From contig NC_089858.1 in NCBI RefSeq assembly GCF_036373705.1, positions 16,544,749 to 16,608,748 on the forward strand: a stretch of DNA of 64,000 bases. The letters are read 5' to 3'. A model generated the notes under the pieces. It was not told the DNA's origin, searched no databases, and was given only the letters and a program-made list of their open reading frames with translations. A program made the translations under genes and the position numbers. The DNA comes from Amia ocellicauda (lineage: Eukaryota > Chordata > Actinopteri > Amiiformes > Amiidae). How positions within the stretch are numbered: the stretch's first letter is position 1; the number at the start of each line of letters is the position of its first letter. Positions 33,201 to 47,200 of this stretch are shown piece by piece.

Positions 33201-36200
33201 TAACCTTTTCTTCGTGGGAGTGAATTTCCAAGAAATACATCTCACCCGAGATCTGACTTTGTTGAATTGAGCTCTTGCTTTCTGGCTTTGTGTAAACACG
33301 AGCAAGCGCACCTTCAATCACAGCCAAAAGCAAGAAGATTTGTCATCTGGTGGGCATGGAGAAGGCTTGGGCATCCAGAATGGTATATAACAGAGCAGGC
33401 ATCCCCTGAGAAAGAAAAAAATAATCAAACAAACAAAAAAAGCAAAAAGTCAAAAAATAGAATAGTTTTCCACGGATATGGATGCTTATGAGGATAATGG
33501 TAATACATAGACAACAGAGGCCTGTGTGTGAAATCTAAAGATTATTCGGTACATACACATTTTAAAACTAGGGTTCTCTCCCCTGTGAAACTGCTGTTAA
33601 TAGTCTGATATTGTAACAAATGTTGCAGGCTGCTGGAACCATTTTTAAAGTTAATTCACATTAGACCAAGTATAATTCAATGACTATGTATACGATGAAT
33701 GCATACTCTTAGACTTATTCTGTTTTTATGTCAACCAATTTCTAAGAAAGTACATGTTGTATTATTAATAACATAGCAGTCCAATATGCCCCGTATTAAT
33801 ACACCTGCAGTCTTCAGGACATCCAATCGCTGTCATTAGTAAACATGGCCTATGGACGCCTAATATCACATCTCAGGTGCTGTCAGTCTGATTTATATAG
33901 AAAACGAAGAACTAAAACAAATATTGCCAGACAAAAGCGTCAGAGAGAGGAGGGTTGCTATCATGACTAATTAGTTCCTGATAAATCCTTTACTATATGT
34001 GTGTGTGTGTGATATATAGACGGGCAACATTAGCTTGTGCATGCTACCGTAGAAGTCTTGAATTATATTTTCATGTAGTAAAAAATAAAACACGCGTTCG
34101 TTTTTTGGGCTAAGATGTATTTATTGTATTATTTTCGTCATTAATAGCAGCTCCACAGGTGCCGTCAGTGTCTGCTTGGCGGGGGTTGCAGGTAAACGCT
34201 GACAGGAGCACGTCTGCCTCTCCAATTTGTGTCAACCTGTCAGCCGGGCCCGGATCCACATCATCATCGGCCCGGGCGGGCGGGCTGACACGGCCGGCCT
34301 GTCGCTGTGCGGCCCGCTCGGCCCGCCGTACCTGTCGCCCAGTGCCGGCCGGGCCGCGGCGTCAACGGGAAGGCCGGCTGGCTCTTTGTGCTTGATTGAT
34401 GCCGCGGATGAGAGCGTGTCAGTAGCCGCCCTTTGAGAGCCATTGTGCGGCGAGTCCGAGCTGACAGCGGGAGGCATTCCCCCAGTCGAGATTAGCGCCG
34501 CCAACACACTGACATCCCCCCGTGTTGTCCTATTGCTATGGTGCAGCTCGCAAATGTCGTTTCTTTTTCGCATTGTCGGCGGGCTCAGTAACTTTTAAAC
34601 AGATTTAATGCGTGAAGCCGTCTTTTATGGCCGGGCTGGACGCTAACTTTCAGCGCCTGCATCGCGGCATTTAGCTCAAAGAATTATAATTCCTCTGTTT
34701 TATTTCACGGCGGCCCGACGCTACCAGAGAACGGCCACTCAAGGTTGATGTCGGCCGCCTTTTTCTTATTGCTCTCCATTGAATTTCACCGTCAAAAGCG
34801 AGCACCCCCTGCTAGGACCAGCACAATAATGAAACGTGCAAACAGCAGGTTTATTTAAGAAACAGTTAAAGTCGTTTCTTATGGCAGGACATGAAAGAAT
34901 TTCAATAATGGCATTTACAAAGCATGCATGCATTTGCGAGATGTTTTAATTTCCCTTTCAAATCAGGTTACCATGCTTGCTTTATTTGCCAGGCATATCT
35001 TGGTAGAAAACTACTTTATCAGACACTTTTGTGTGCGTGTGTCGGACATATCTTGGAGACGTTAGTAGCAGAACATGGCATTATATGAACACAATTCTGT
35101 AGTCTACCTGCTAAGAATTCATTCTCACACATTCAAACTAGTGCAATAACACGCATAGGTAGGAACACGCTTTGAGGTTAGTTTGCAGATGACATTATTG
35201 ATGTTGAAAGTTGATCCCCTGTGAATATTGTTTTACTCCGCTGCTCATAATCATTCTGAAACCTGTTATTGCAACAGAAAAACGGTAAACTGTCTCCAGG
35301 ATGACTGTGTAGCTGTTATGGGGTGATATGAATGACTCTGTGGCTGTTGGTAAATACCACTAGCAGTATCAGTACTTTCAGGACTTTTAATTTATTTTAA
35401 AAAATACAGATAAAATAAAAACAGTGAATTAGTGGCATTGATGGTACTGAAGAAACCTTTAAGAACACATATATTAAAATATGATAGTTTGTACGTCACT
35501 GAGTAAAATCTGTAGGATATTAATATATTTCTGCTGTAATTTTAATCAGATTTGAGATATAAAGAATGAATGGGACTGGGGCTAGAAATCCCTGCCCGCG
35601 CTCTGTGCAAGGAAGCTCAGTGGCATACCAATCGACAGAGCTGGGGCATTTGGGGGAGAAAAGCACTTGGTGAAACTCTACGAAAATATCTGCATGGTGA
35701 ATCTTCATATCCGCACATTCACTAATTATTTCTTGCTGTAGGTGCTTTTATTTACATTTGGTTTACTATTAGGATGAATATAGTTGTTGTTTTCTTTAAG
35801 TGTCTGGTCAAGATGTGTGTTTATTCTCTGTAACTACAGCAAAAGCATCTCTAACCACAGAAGAGCCGGTGCTGAAAGTTTGCAGGCATCACTGATGTAG
35901 TGGTGACAGGTCTGTGCAGGAGCAGAAGACGCCGGCCTGTGTGCTGGAGTGCAGAAAGGCTGAGGTTTACAGCGCCGGGAGCCTGCCCTGGCTTTTCTTA
36001 TTTTAACTCCGCGTCTTGGAGTGATGTGAGGCCAGTCGGAAAATAGTGACTTTGGCCAAAAGTGTATAGAGCAAAGTCTACTCCTGCGCGTTTTGGGAGT
36101 GTGTATGTGAATAAGAGTGGCTCAGCCTCGGTGCCCGTGGAGGCGTGTGCCTGCTTGAGCCACAGGGCATAGCCGCCCACTCTCACCCTCTCCCTCTCCT

Positions 36201-39200
36201 TTCCACTCCACTGCCCTAATACGCTTTATAGGAAATGCTTTCAGAGGTTAATTGTTCTGTCTGAGTAGCTACAGGAATGTGGTCATGAACCGACCATCCA
36301 TGTCAGGAGGCGGCAGCAGCAGTACAGCTGCACCGCACACCCACACTGAACCAGTCCCGGGCTCTCTGCTCCCTGTAACCCACCAGAGAGGAAGATATCG
36401 TACATCACTTCATTGTACTTCATGTGCGTTTACTTGTTGAGATCTACAACATTCTTAAAAACCATAATCAGATGTTTTGTTTTTTTTGGATGTGGATTTT
36501 TTTTAAATGATAAAATATTGTACTCCTTTTGTACACCTGAGAACAAAAATGCAGGGAGGGCCGGTGGCAGGTGTGCCCTCACAGAGCCAAAGAGCTGCCA
36601 TTTATGTGCAGATTTCTGAGAGAACACGATCAGAGAAAATGCATGCATCTCCTTGCAGGTGTATGTGCCTCATTGCTAGAAATCCAGGCACTTCTCCTAA
36701 AATAACCGGATGTGAATTTTTACAGATCTGTCTGGGAGAGAATCTGGCAGGCCTCATCGCGCTTGGATCTGTTTTCCATGCTACTGAGGTCTCAGTGGTG
36801 CAGGTGTGCAAAGGCAAAATAAATAAATAAAATAAAATCCCCCTACTTTTTATTTATTCTTTCCTGTGCTCCTCTCCCCTAATAAATGCTTCATGTCACC
36901 ATCAAACGGCAAGAATCAGCCCTGGAAAGGGAACGAAGGGGGAGAAAGTAAAAGAGCATAGGAAATACAAGGGCCACGGCTGGGCTGTGTGTTGTTGACG
37001 GATGGATCTTAAAAATGTACAGTTCTTCTCCGAGCGGCTTTGCTGTTTGCAGTAAGTAGCTCTGTGATGAGCCCGACAGCGGTCCACACGGAGCCAGCTG
37101 AGGTATGAAGCTGCCACTCTGGCAGGTCTACCGTGCAGATGAACCATCGCATTCCCTGACAGCAGGTCTGAGGAGCTGGCCTAATGAACGCAAATAACGC
37201 GCCGTCGTCCGCTGATGTTTTTAGGGGAGAATGAAGTGAAGTCTCGAGGCTGACCTTGACAACGCTCACTGTGTTTGAAGTTCAGTAGTTGCAGCAGCTG
37301 TGGATCTGAAACGCCTGTATGTGATATATTTATATATTTGTTCATTTTGTGGAAAACGTGGGAAGTTTGGGTACTGACAACTTCAGATGAATTTTCAATT
37401 TGTGACGGTTCTCATTAAACTCTGAATTGACAACACTATGGGTTCCTTTTAAACTACACTGAGAAATACATGAGTGGCATCAACAATCAACAAAAAAACA
37501 ACATATAACTTTTTTAATGGAAGATCAGCAGTTTCAGCCCCCCCAACCCTGCAAACAAAACAAAAACAGATACAAATGTTTCTGTATTAACATAACTGTG
37601 ATTGTGATAAAAGTGATTGATTGTTCTGATAAACATCCTTTTCAGAGATTGGAGGACGGGTGCGCGTTGGAAGCCGTTTTGCACGCCTCAGTGAAGGTGA
37701 CGTCTCTGGTTTCGTCTTCTAGGACACTGGTCAGAAATATCTGTAACCCAAGAGAGAGGAAAAAAAAAAAAAGACAAAGCTTCAGTAGGATTTTGATTCC
37801 AGCTGCTAATCTTCCTCCAGTGGTGTTGACAGCAGCAAAGCTCATTCAGAAGTGTTTGACGTAATGCCTAATCAAATCTGTATCAACTAAATAATGCCTA
37901 GGCGTGAAATTAGTGTCTGAAGTAAAAAGCAGTCCCAGCCTGTACGACAGGATAAGGCAATTAAGGCGGCCCGTCCTTCTTTCTGAAGATACTACTGCTA
38001 ATGCACAGCAGCGTGCAACTTCCTAATTTGCCATTGTGTTCCTTCTTTCTTCTCTTATTTTTGAAATTCACTCATTCATTTAAATGTGGGCATTGATGAA
38101 GGTTTACTCCAATGGCATCTATTTCTGGATGGTCCCCAGACACCAAGTAATCTTCAGAGGCTGTCTTATTCCTCTCTAGGTCACAGGCGTCAAATGTTTT
38201 TCTTTTTTCTTTCTGTTCTTTCTGGGATTGTTTTCCAGTCAAAGAAGAAGGAAGTCAACAGAGCATAAATCTCTTCTGTCTCCTGCCCGATCCTCGTCTG
38301 ATCACATCGCGCAGCAAAATGTAATTACGATGTTATCCTGCTCTTGGCGATGGGAACTTGCTTTTGATTTAATGGCAATCGGAGGCAGGTGATGTGATCT
38401 AACCATCTCTGTCATTTTCTCTAGGATTTTCTTGTTGCCGTCCCCCCCCGCCCCCCGTCGTTTTATGTACAGACTGCAGGAATATTTAAACTGTTTTTGC
38501 TCTGACAGACCCCAGTGAGAAAAGACATGAGAGAAGCACATTTTTTAATGTCTCTGAACCCCTTTTAATCTTGACAGTATTGCCTGTTCCTAGAAATAAA
38601 ATGTGTACATTGTAAAATAAAATAAATATATATTTTGCTTCTGTGTAAAATGTTATAGTTGTTGTTGGCTGTTATGCTCTTGGCAGTGTATCTGAGGATA
38701 CGTGTGGATTCCTTAGCAGCAAAAACAAAGGTATGTAGCCAAACACAGACAGAAATGAATCAAATAGGAGGGAGAATTGACATTGCACCCAGGGCTTTCC
38801 TGAGGAAATGCCTTTTGACGACAGGAGGAAGAAATGTGTTTCTCTTCCAGAAATGCTGTGTGGCACGTGAGTGTGTGGATGTGCCTGTTCATGGCTTTTT
38901 TTTTTTGCATTTCCTTTTAATCTTACACATGGGAGGAAACATGTCTATGTGCCTTTTCTTCATGTAATAATAGTCAGTGAATACAGACTTTAAAACTCAC
39001 ACAGGGACACTGAGTGAATGTGGCATGTAGTGTTCTCCTGGAAGCAGGATTTAAGGTTTGACGCTTGTGAGTGTGTGTGTTTGAGTTCTTCAGTCGACTG
39101 AACTGAAGCTCTGTATTCAGGCAGACAGTACTGTAGGTGCTGGGAAGTGAAGATAATTATGCTGGTGCTTGAAGAGGAGGGAATAGTGTCCACTTCAGGG

Positions 39201-41208
39201 CAGAACTGACTAATGAATATTGTGTTTGGAACTAAGGAGGCTGTTTGATCAATGGATGCACGTTGGGCTGCTGGTTCTGTACTACAGGGGTTAAAGCATC
39301 TCCTTAAGCCAATCTTTCTAGGATCCTTCTAGTTAAAAATAAAATAAGTGGTTAAGAAAGCTTTGATTTTCTGTATGCCTTCTCATTTTATTTAAATAGT
39401 AAAAAAACATTTTTGGCCCTTGTTAATATCCAGCTATAGTGTTAAGTTTCCCCATTTCCTCTTGTCAATCACGGTCTAATAAAGGGAAGAGCCGTGGATT
39501 CTCCCGCTCTGTCGGGCTATGCTTTTGCACCTGTCTGTCTTGCTAAAACAAGGTGGCGATACCTTTGCTGCAAAGTTCCCCACCAACAATGTGTTGGTGG
39601 GGAAGCACAAAAGCTTACTTTCTCATGTGCACTCTTGGGCTGTCCCTATCCAAAATAACATTGGTTAGTTATAGACTAGTATTAACCTGGGGTCTGAGAA
39701 ACCAACCCATAGTCTCCAGTCTCGTGTGCACAACAAATTCTTCTCTTCCCACAATATGCCTTCAGGGGTTCAGTAGCAAAGGGATAGAATAGTTTTTATG
39801 TTTTAATACTTCGCTCTCATCTTCTCCCCCCTGAGCAAAGGAATTCTGCTTGGGCTGGAATGCAGGTGCTCCTGCAGCCCCCGTTTCTCAACGGACTCAT
39901 TTCCAAGATGAGGAGGTTCCATCTGGAAGATGTGTTTAGTCTTCGGTGAGCTGAAATGCAGGCCCTGGCCCCATCTCTCGGTGAGCACCGAGAGGAGCAA
40001 CCAGTGAGCGGGCCTTGTGGTGTCAGCGGCTGGAGCTCCAGTCGGTGAACCACCAGGGGAGATGCAAAAGCCTGGGGTGTGACGCCTCTGTGCTGGACCC
40101 ACTTGACTGGTGGGTGTAGTGGTAAAGAACCGTAGGGCTCTAGCTGTTAGTTGGTTGGGGAAGCTGCTGTATATCTCCAGTCTCAACCAAGGTGCAATCT
40201 CTAAAGCCTGAAGCCTATATTGTCATAAATATGCCTTTAAAAAGAGCTGCCCCCAGACTCAGTTGCTATTTAGAGCACACAGACCCTCACACTTGAGTAG
40301 GGGAGCAAGCCGCTGGGGCACTCCGTGGGGCCTGGAATGGGAACGGTGGGGGGGGAAATCCTTTTCTGATATCGGAAGTCAAAGAGCCCAATAGGAGTGC
40401 TTGTCTGTGTTTTGGCACACCATCTACAGCTTTGGGTACTTTTTGGTCAATTTTCTTTTTGCCTCTCGCTCTCTTTTTGGCCTGTAGTGGTTGTTTCTGT
40501 TTTAAAGATGTGTGGCAGAGGCAGCAATGTCAGGGCTGATAAAAGTATTTGTGTAATCAGCTTCTCTCTCCTCTGGCTGGGGCTGAGAGGACGGCCTCCT
40601 GGAACATGAGCCGGGAGAGAGTGTTCGCAGACTGGCGCCCGGCTCGGCCAATGGCGACCCAGGGTCCACAAGGGGGACGCGGCGCTTGGCCAATAGCGGC
40701 TTAAGGTTCTGGAGAGGGGCCAGGCTTTGCGCATGTGTGCTGTCCAGCAGGAAGTGCCAGGAACGCCCACTTGGGCTTCCTTCCAAGGCTTGATTGGACA
40801 CAGTGACCCATTTATGAGATAAGAAATCCTCCTTCTCCAGCAGCAGGCTATGCCAGGCACAGCCTCGCTGAGCTGAACAATTCCACGTTGGGGATTTTCA
40901 TTCCATTTCATCACTGCTGTTTGAAGGGCTGATACTCTGTGCCAGTGCTGCTGGGGGGGTGGGTGAGTGGAGGACAATGGGGGCCCGGTTTGTTGGCGGT
41001 TTGATTGGGCTGCTGCTGCTGTAGAGGACAGCGAACATGAGTGGCAGACTGGCATTTGGCCGTCTTCCACACCTCAAAGACACTGGACATAAACTGGGCT
41101 CACCCTGTACGGTCACCCCCCCTCCTCCCATTGTGGCCTTGCACATGCATCTTATTTATTTTTGTGTGTGTGTATGTATGTATGTGTATGTGTGTATATA
41201 TATGTATA

Positions 41209-41257
<49 letters not shown>

Positions 41258-44200
41258 TTTCTTAAGCCTCTTTGGAATACAGTGAAGACAAATCTATTAT
41301 TGTGCAATTTTCTTCTGTCTTGCAGAGTGTCAGGACACATGAGAAGGTGCAAACTGAAATGTTTTTTTGTATTTAGTCACCCTGGAGCACTGGTGTGTCG
41401 CTTTTAGGACAATAAGTGCAAGATAATGACGTAAAACCTTTCCTTTCCTGCTTTCAAATTAGTAAGAGAGGGAAGGGGGGGGGGAATGTGATTATTTTTT
41501 ATTTTTTTTTATGATCTTTCAATGGTCGAGGCCTAGCCTTTGGTTCTCTCATCAGGGTTCACTTCCTGTGCGACAGGAATTCTGTTCCCCCCTCAGGCCT
41601 CTGTGACTCCAGTGACATTGCGGATTACCACCACACAGTCAGCAAGCAGGGCCCATGGACGCAGTCTCTGGCGGCTGCTGTAATGCAGCGCAATCTGGGT
41701 ACACCATGCACAGGCTGCACCGGCGTCTGAGCTGCCTCCTTGGGTGCAGCCCCGGAGGAGAACTGTATTTTTACCAAATAAATATCAGTTTGCATTGCAG
41801 CAGTTCTCCATTCGGTCATAACTGTCATGTTACGGAGAGCCCTGTGCCGCCTGGCTGGAAGGGGGAGTGTCCTGAGTGACGTCCCGAGTGTCTTGGCAGC
41901 CCTGGTGCTCCGAGTTGCTGTTCCTCTCTTGAGGGGAATGGACTGGCCTTGTACGGAGTCATTTAAACAGCTATTAAAAGTCATTAAGCCCCTCTGAACA
42001 AGCAAGTCTTTTATCTCCTATTAATTATCTAGGAAAGGAATAGACTTTTTTTTTTTTTTAAGAAGGGAAGTTAAGAGCTCAGAGAAGAGGCTTTCCTCGT
42101 CATTGTTGAACTGTATTAGAATATTACTCGAGGGAAAGCTGACATTTAACACAGTGTGGGCAGGTTTGCAGCATGGAGGGGACCGTAAATGTCATCAGGA
42201 AAGGGTTGTGATGAAGGCGTGTAATCGCAGGGCTCTGGAATGGGGTGGGCACGGGTGAGCAGCCACCACAACAGAGAAACATCCTCAAGTTACCCAGGCT
42301 CTGTGGGCCGCCCAGGAAGGATGCAAACTTTCGGTTTTAGCTGTGACTGCAGGTCCCACTTTCCTTCTCGGGGGAAGACTGGAACTGACTGTCTGCAGCC
42401 GCTCTCACACTCCTCTGCCATCCAAAAAAAGAGCACAAGGCCTGTTCACATAGATCCTCAGTTTAATGCCACTGGGAAGGTTGAGATGCTCCCAGTGTAC
42501 TCTAAGAATCATGAATAAAAAATCTTCTTCCTTGTCAGTCTGATTTGTTTCTACAAAGAACTGTGTAAGTTTGATTTGATGTCTCCATAAGGAGTACTTT
42601 GAGTACTTTCTCAAATGTTTGTGTGGCTGTTTAACAGGTTGCCTCTTGTGTTGCTTTAAATGTTAGAAAAGTAAAAAAAAAAAAAAACTTTGTAGGTTTA
42701 TACTTCTGTCAGTTTCAGAGATTTATGAAGATTATACTGTTTTTTTTCCCCTCTCGTCTTGAAATACGTGAAGAGATCAAGAGCCCATCCATCAGATACA
42801 ATGGACTGCAGATGATTAATCTCATCTTCTATTTAGGCGATTATTTTATTCTCCTTTTTTATGTAATACTTGCACTCTGCTGAGCTTGAGCCCGCAGAGC
42901 CTTAATGTGTGTGTCTGCAAATCCCTCTGTAGTTTCTTATTGCACGGCAACAGCGCGGCAGCAGCCTGTAGTGCAGCAGCACAGGGTGGGCCCATGCTAA
43001 TGCTGGCGCTCGGGCCTCGGCACAGATCAGGCGGGAAGCTGCGGCTCTTTGCTGGAATGGTTGATGAGGATACCCAGAGAGAGGCCCTCCTGCCTTCCAC
43101 AGCCAGGGCACTGACACATGCAGCAGACAGGGGCTATCTAATAGCTTCCAGTGGGATGGCACGCTCTATCCCATAAGTGAGGAAGACTTAATCACACAAC
43201 ATTGCCCTAGGCGAATGACAGGCCTGAAAGACCCGCCTCCCTCGCAGGGGATTAGTAGCGGATCCAGACCAAAGCCATTAGGTATTCCGTCTCTCCCCCC
43301 TGTGAGCTGCTGGCGCCGACATTGTTCCGGTGCCATGTGGAACAAGGTGAGCGCTCCCCACAGTCGGTCCTTTGGAGTAATATCATCTTGAAAAGCCGCA
43401 GCATCAAGCGAGGGCTTTTGATGGGGAGGCCTGTGGCGGAGGAGCTGCGTCACGCTCCTTGGGCGTCCGCCGGTCGCGAGGCACACACCTGGGTGCTCTG
43501 TGGGGTGGGGTGGAGTAGAGGGGGCTAGTGGGTGGATAGTGAGGGAGGGAGTGTGGGGTCTAGTGGGGGAGGTCTTGCATGCCTTCAGGACTTCTGGAAA
43601 CTTTTACGCACGCAAACTCGATCTGTGTTTTTAACGCACAAATACAGATTTACATTTTCTTATGTATATTAGTGGCACTGAGTTCAGTGGGCCAGGTTAA
43701 TTGGACCTTTTGTGCCTGTCCCTGCCTCCTGGGACGGGTCTGTGTCCAGCGCTGGTCTGTGTGTGCTGGTTGGCTGTTCAGGGGTCCTTCTATAGCCTTG
43801 ACTGAGTCAGCCCAGGCGAGGGAGGAGCAAACGGGCGCTGCATCAGCATGCTTGGGGAAGCGGGGGGGGCTCTGGTCTCGGTGTGAATGAGGGGAAGAGC
43901 CTGGCATCTCTAGGGGGCCAGCGGGCTGACAAACAACGCCAACTTTTGTTTGCTTCCTGTAAGGAGCCGGCAGCCTTTAATAAATTAAACCTCCTTTTAA
44001 GATTCACAATTAAAAATGTGTGTTCTAATATCCCCGATGGTTTGAGCTTTTGTGGGCAAAATTGTCTAGTTGTCGCTGACGACATGCGGGCTGTGTGGAA
44101 CTCGTTTGATCTCCACCCGTGCTCTGTTCAAAGTGCGATCGTGCTCACTGCTTTGCCTTCAGCAACGTTTGCAACATTAGCGCACAATAATGTTACCGCT

Positions 44201-47200
44201 TAACACTGCTTAACAGGCCCAAGAAATGCAAATAACGTTCCTCTTTTTTCATTTTTTTCCCCTCCTTTTGCCGTGAGAGCAGTAATTAACATTTGAGAAT
44301 TTCAATAATATAAAAAAAATAAATTGTGTCACGGATGTATATGAACCCTTGGGGATGCATTTTTTAAATAAGAGTGTTGAGAAAGGGTCTCCTCCTGCAT
44401 TACAGCTAAATGGTTTAAAGAGCCGAAGCCCGGATCTTGTTTAAGTAACATGAGGACGAGAGGAGAGAGTGGGAGCCCGTGCTCTGGAAACAGAGGCCAC
44501 GCCTGCAGCTTAGCGTCTCCAGCCTGATGCATGATGGGCTGTGCAGAGAGCACTTGGGGGTGGTGGGGTGCAGAGGGGCTGGTAGGACAGAGGCGGGGGG
44601 GGGGCATTCTTTATTTTTAGAGGAATCGGTGGAGACACCCTGGTCTTCACTGGGTTGGGACTGCGCTGATCAGGAGGACAGATTTTAAGTTTATCCTAAG
44701 CAAGATATGAAGGTTTCACTTTCATTATAGTGGTGTTTTATTTCTTTATCAAAATAAATACAAAATAGACCCCTTCCCTATTCACAGTGTAGTAAAGGAG
44801 CAAAGTAACAAAACCCGACAGGATGACCCAATTCAAGGTTTTCATTCTCTGCCTGCCAAAGATTTCCCCACCAATTATTTTCTACAAGAAAGAGGAAAGC
44901 AAAAGAAACCTGTAACCCTCACTTTAAATGCCCAGTCGCACACTCTGCTTAAATTCAAATAGTCATGATCATAGTAATCTGTACTATGGGATTCAAGCGG
45001 AAATTACAGGATTTGCACTTTCATTATTTTCAATGACCCACTCCTCTGCCCACCACTGAACACTGGCTGGTATGATCCAATAACCTGGCAGGGCAGGTGC
45101 ACTGGACATGTGGTTGGCAGGGTTGCTATGTGTTCTGGTCTTTGAAAACCAGTCCCGTTGTGCTCGAGAGCTGTTGAATACCCCCCCCCCCTCCCTTTAT
45201 CTGATTCCTCGTCTTAGTCATCTGCTCTAGTTTCCACTGTGGGCTGGTGCTAGGCTGTGGAGGCACAGGGGTCAAGTTTATGTGCGGGCCTCGCTCGCCA
45301 ACTGCAGTTAAGAATAATTGCAAAACAACAGTGTGAGGCTGTGGGGACTGTTAGTCACTCCAGCCCTCTCCTTTGAAAGAGGGGGCTGCTGGCAGTGGAG
45401 ACCCATAATTATTCTGCCTGCAGTGCTGTGTGCTCTGGCCTGGTGCAGACGTACTCACCCACACCCACACCCATTCGCCCGCTTTCCCCCACACTGCCTG
45501 ACACTCACACACACTCTCACACTCACACTCACGGGTGTTCAAATGATACATGCCTGCACAATTGACACTCTTGCTGAATATTGTGCTATCAACAACAAAA
45601 ATACATATTTTTTCAAGACTTTTTTTTTAGCTTTATGAAGCGAACACCAAGGAGGATGCACTTCTTACACAGAGATTCACTGCATGGTGCCGTCACTCGT
45701 TCTTCGCAGTTTACTTCAGCCATCAGGGTAACTCGGTGGTGCAGTTACGTTTCTGGCAGTGGTGCCCCCTTGTGAGCGTGGGAGTTCTGCATACACTGCA
45801 GGCGTCCCCTTTACTTGGCCAAGCCATTCTTCGTGCTCCAGATCCCCAAACACATCCGTTGTGGACTAGCGCAGTACTCATCCGATTAAGGACACTGGGG
45901 TGACCCTGACTGCGACAGCCCCTCCCCTAGCCTGGCCTGGGCTGTAGTGTGACCCAGTGCTGCACCCTGTGGAGCTCAGCCAGCTCACTCCTCCAGCTCC
46001 AGTGCAGGGGGCCGGCCGGGTCGGCTGCTCTTGTGCGTTCCTGGAATCCTCTGCTGCAGTCTGCGCGGCTGGCTGCTGGACCTCCCGCAGGGCTGGACAC
46101 TCGGCTGAAGCAGGAAACCTGCGTGTGTCTTCATCTCCTGCACCGGAGACCTCAGTGTGGGGAGGCTGTTTTGCATCGAAGGCAAAAAGTCCCCATAGAA
46201 AAATAATGAAAATGCCTTTACTTTTTTTTTTTTTTGTAATGAGACTGTTTCCCCCTTTTTTTTCTTCCTCCCTGTGCTTGCTTTGTTTGGCTTGGGTGTT
46301 CGGTGTGTGAGGTCTGTATCACACACGCCCCCCACCTCCCTCCAGGCCATATTTAGAGGGCTGGGCCTCACTAGGGAACACTCCTTTCAGAAACATCTGT
46401 ATCCATTTCTGTGGTCCACATCTGTGAGGCATGGCTGCCACTGCCAGGTCGAACCTGGGCCTGGGTTCACATTCAGCATATGTTTCACGACGCAAACAAC
46501 AATGTGCTGTCCTGTAGGCCTGTGCACATATGCGTCCTTATCCCAGTTAGAGCTCTGTAGAAGCAGCCGAGGCGAACCAGGTAGTTTTTGAGGTCAGACT
46601 TTAACCGAGTGTCTTGTCACTGCAGCTGAAGCGTCTCCCCCACCGCGGTAATTTGGTATGAGCACAGACTTTTATTTATGTATATATTTAATTAACATAC
46701 AATACTGATTTGGAATTATAATTAGTGAGTTTTTTTCTCTCTACCAAAAATAAAATAGTGAAAACCTGATTTGACCCGCTTCTGTGCAGAGGCTGTTCGA
46801 GCTGCACTGTTTACAGCAGGGCTGAGCTGGGCGTCTGTGGCACAGGGCCGCTCTCCTCTCTCTCATCGTCTGTGAAAACTGCCACCCTCAATCTGGTCAA
46901 GGCAAATCTTGCTGCCTGACTAAATTCAAATATTAGTTTCTTAATGGAGCGTTAAATGGAGCATGAGTGGAGCCGTGATTAGGTGTAATTTATGGGAGTT
47001 TTTCCAGTGGGAAGAAGGTTGGTGTCTTAAAGAGGGATCCTAGCTGTCTTGAAGACCATTGAGCTTTCCTTTTATTTTTTATTTTTTATTTTTTATTTTT
47101 TTCTTTCCCGCCTTGTTCTTACTTTGATTACATTTTTAATGCAATTAATCTTAACATGCAAACCACACTTAATGTTTATGCTTATTCCTCTATCATGGCG

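Larger units (their letters stand above)
27274..33999 (+). other. ZNF423: ZNF423 intron 1, first part
   Basis: No exon recognised. A block at 28490-28640 with CCTTAATTAACG, GCAATTAACAGG and AACAAAGGG words resembles a conserved developmental enhancer. An L2 tail fragment lies near 31080. A threefold 10-base repeat of CTGACCCCTG is at 32266-32295. Confidence 0.5.

Noticed and set aside
40080..40150. tRNA-like words (GGGTGTAGTGGTAAAGAACC) suggesting a SINE
   Set aside because: Only an A-box-like word is present; no B-box or SINE tail follows.
40447..41070. 207-codon minus-strand frame in ZNF423 intron 1
   Set aside because: No family resemblance and no splice structure; the GC-rich CCAAT block is more likely regulatory.
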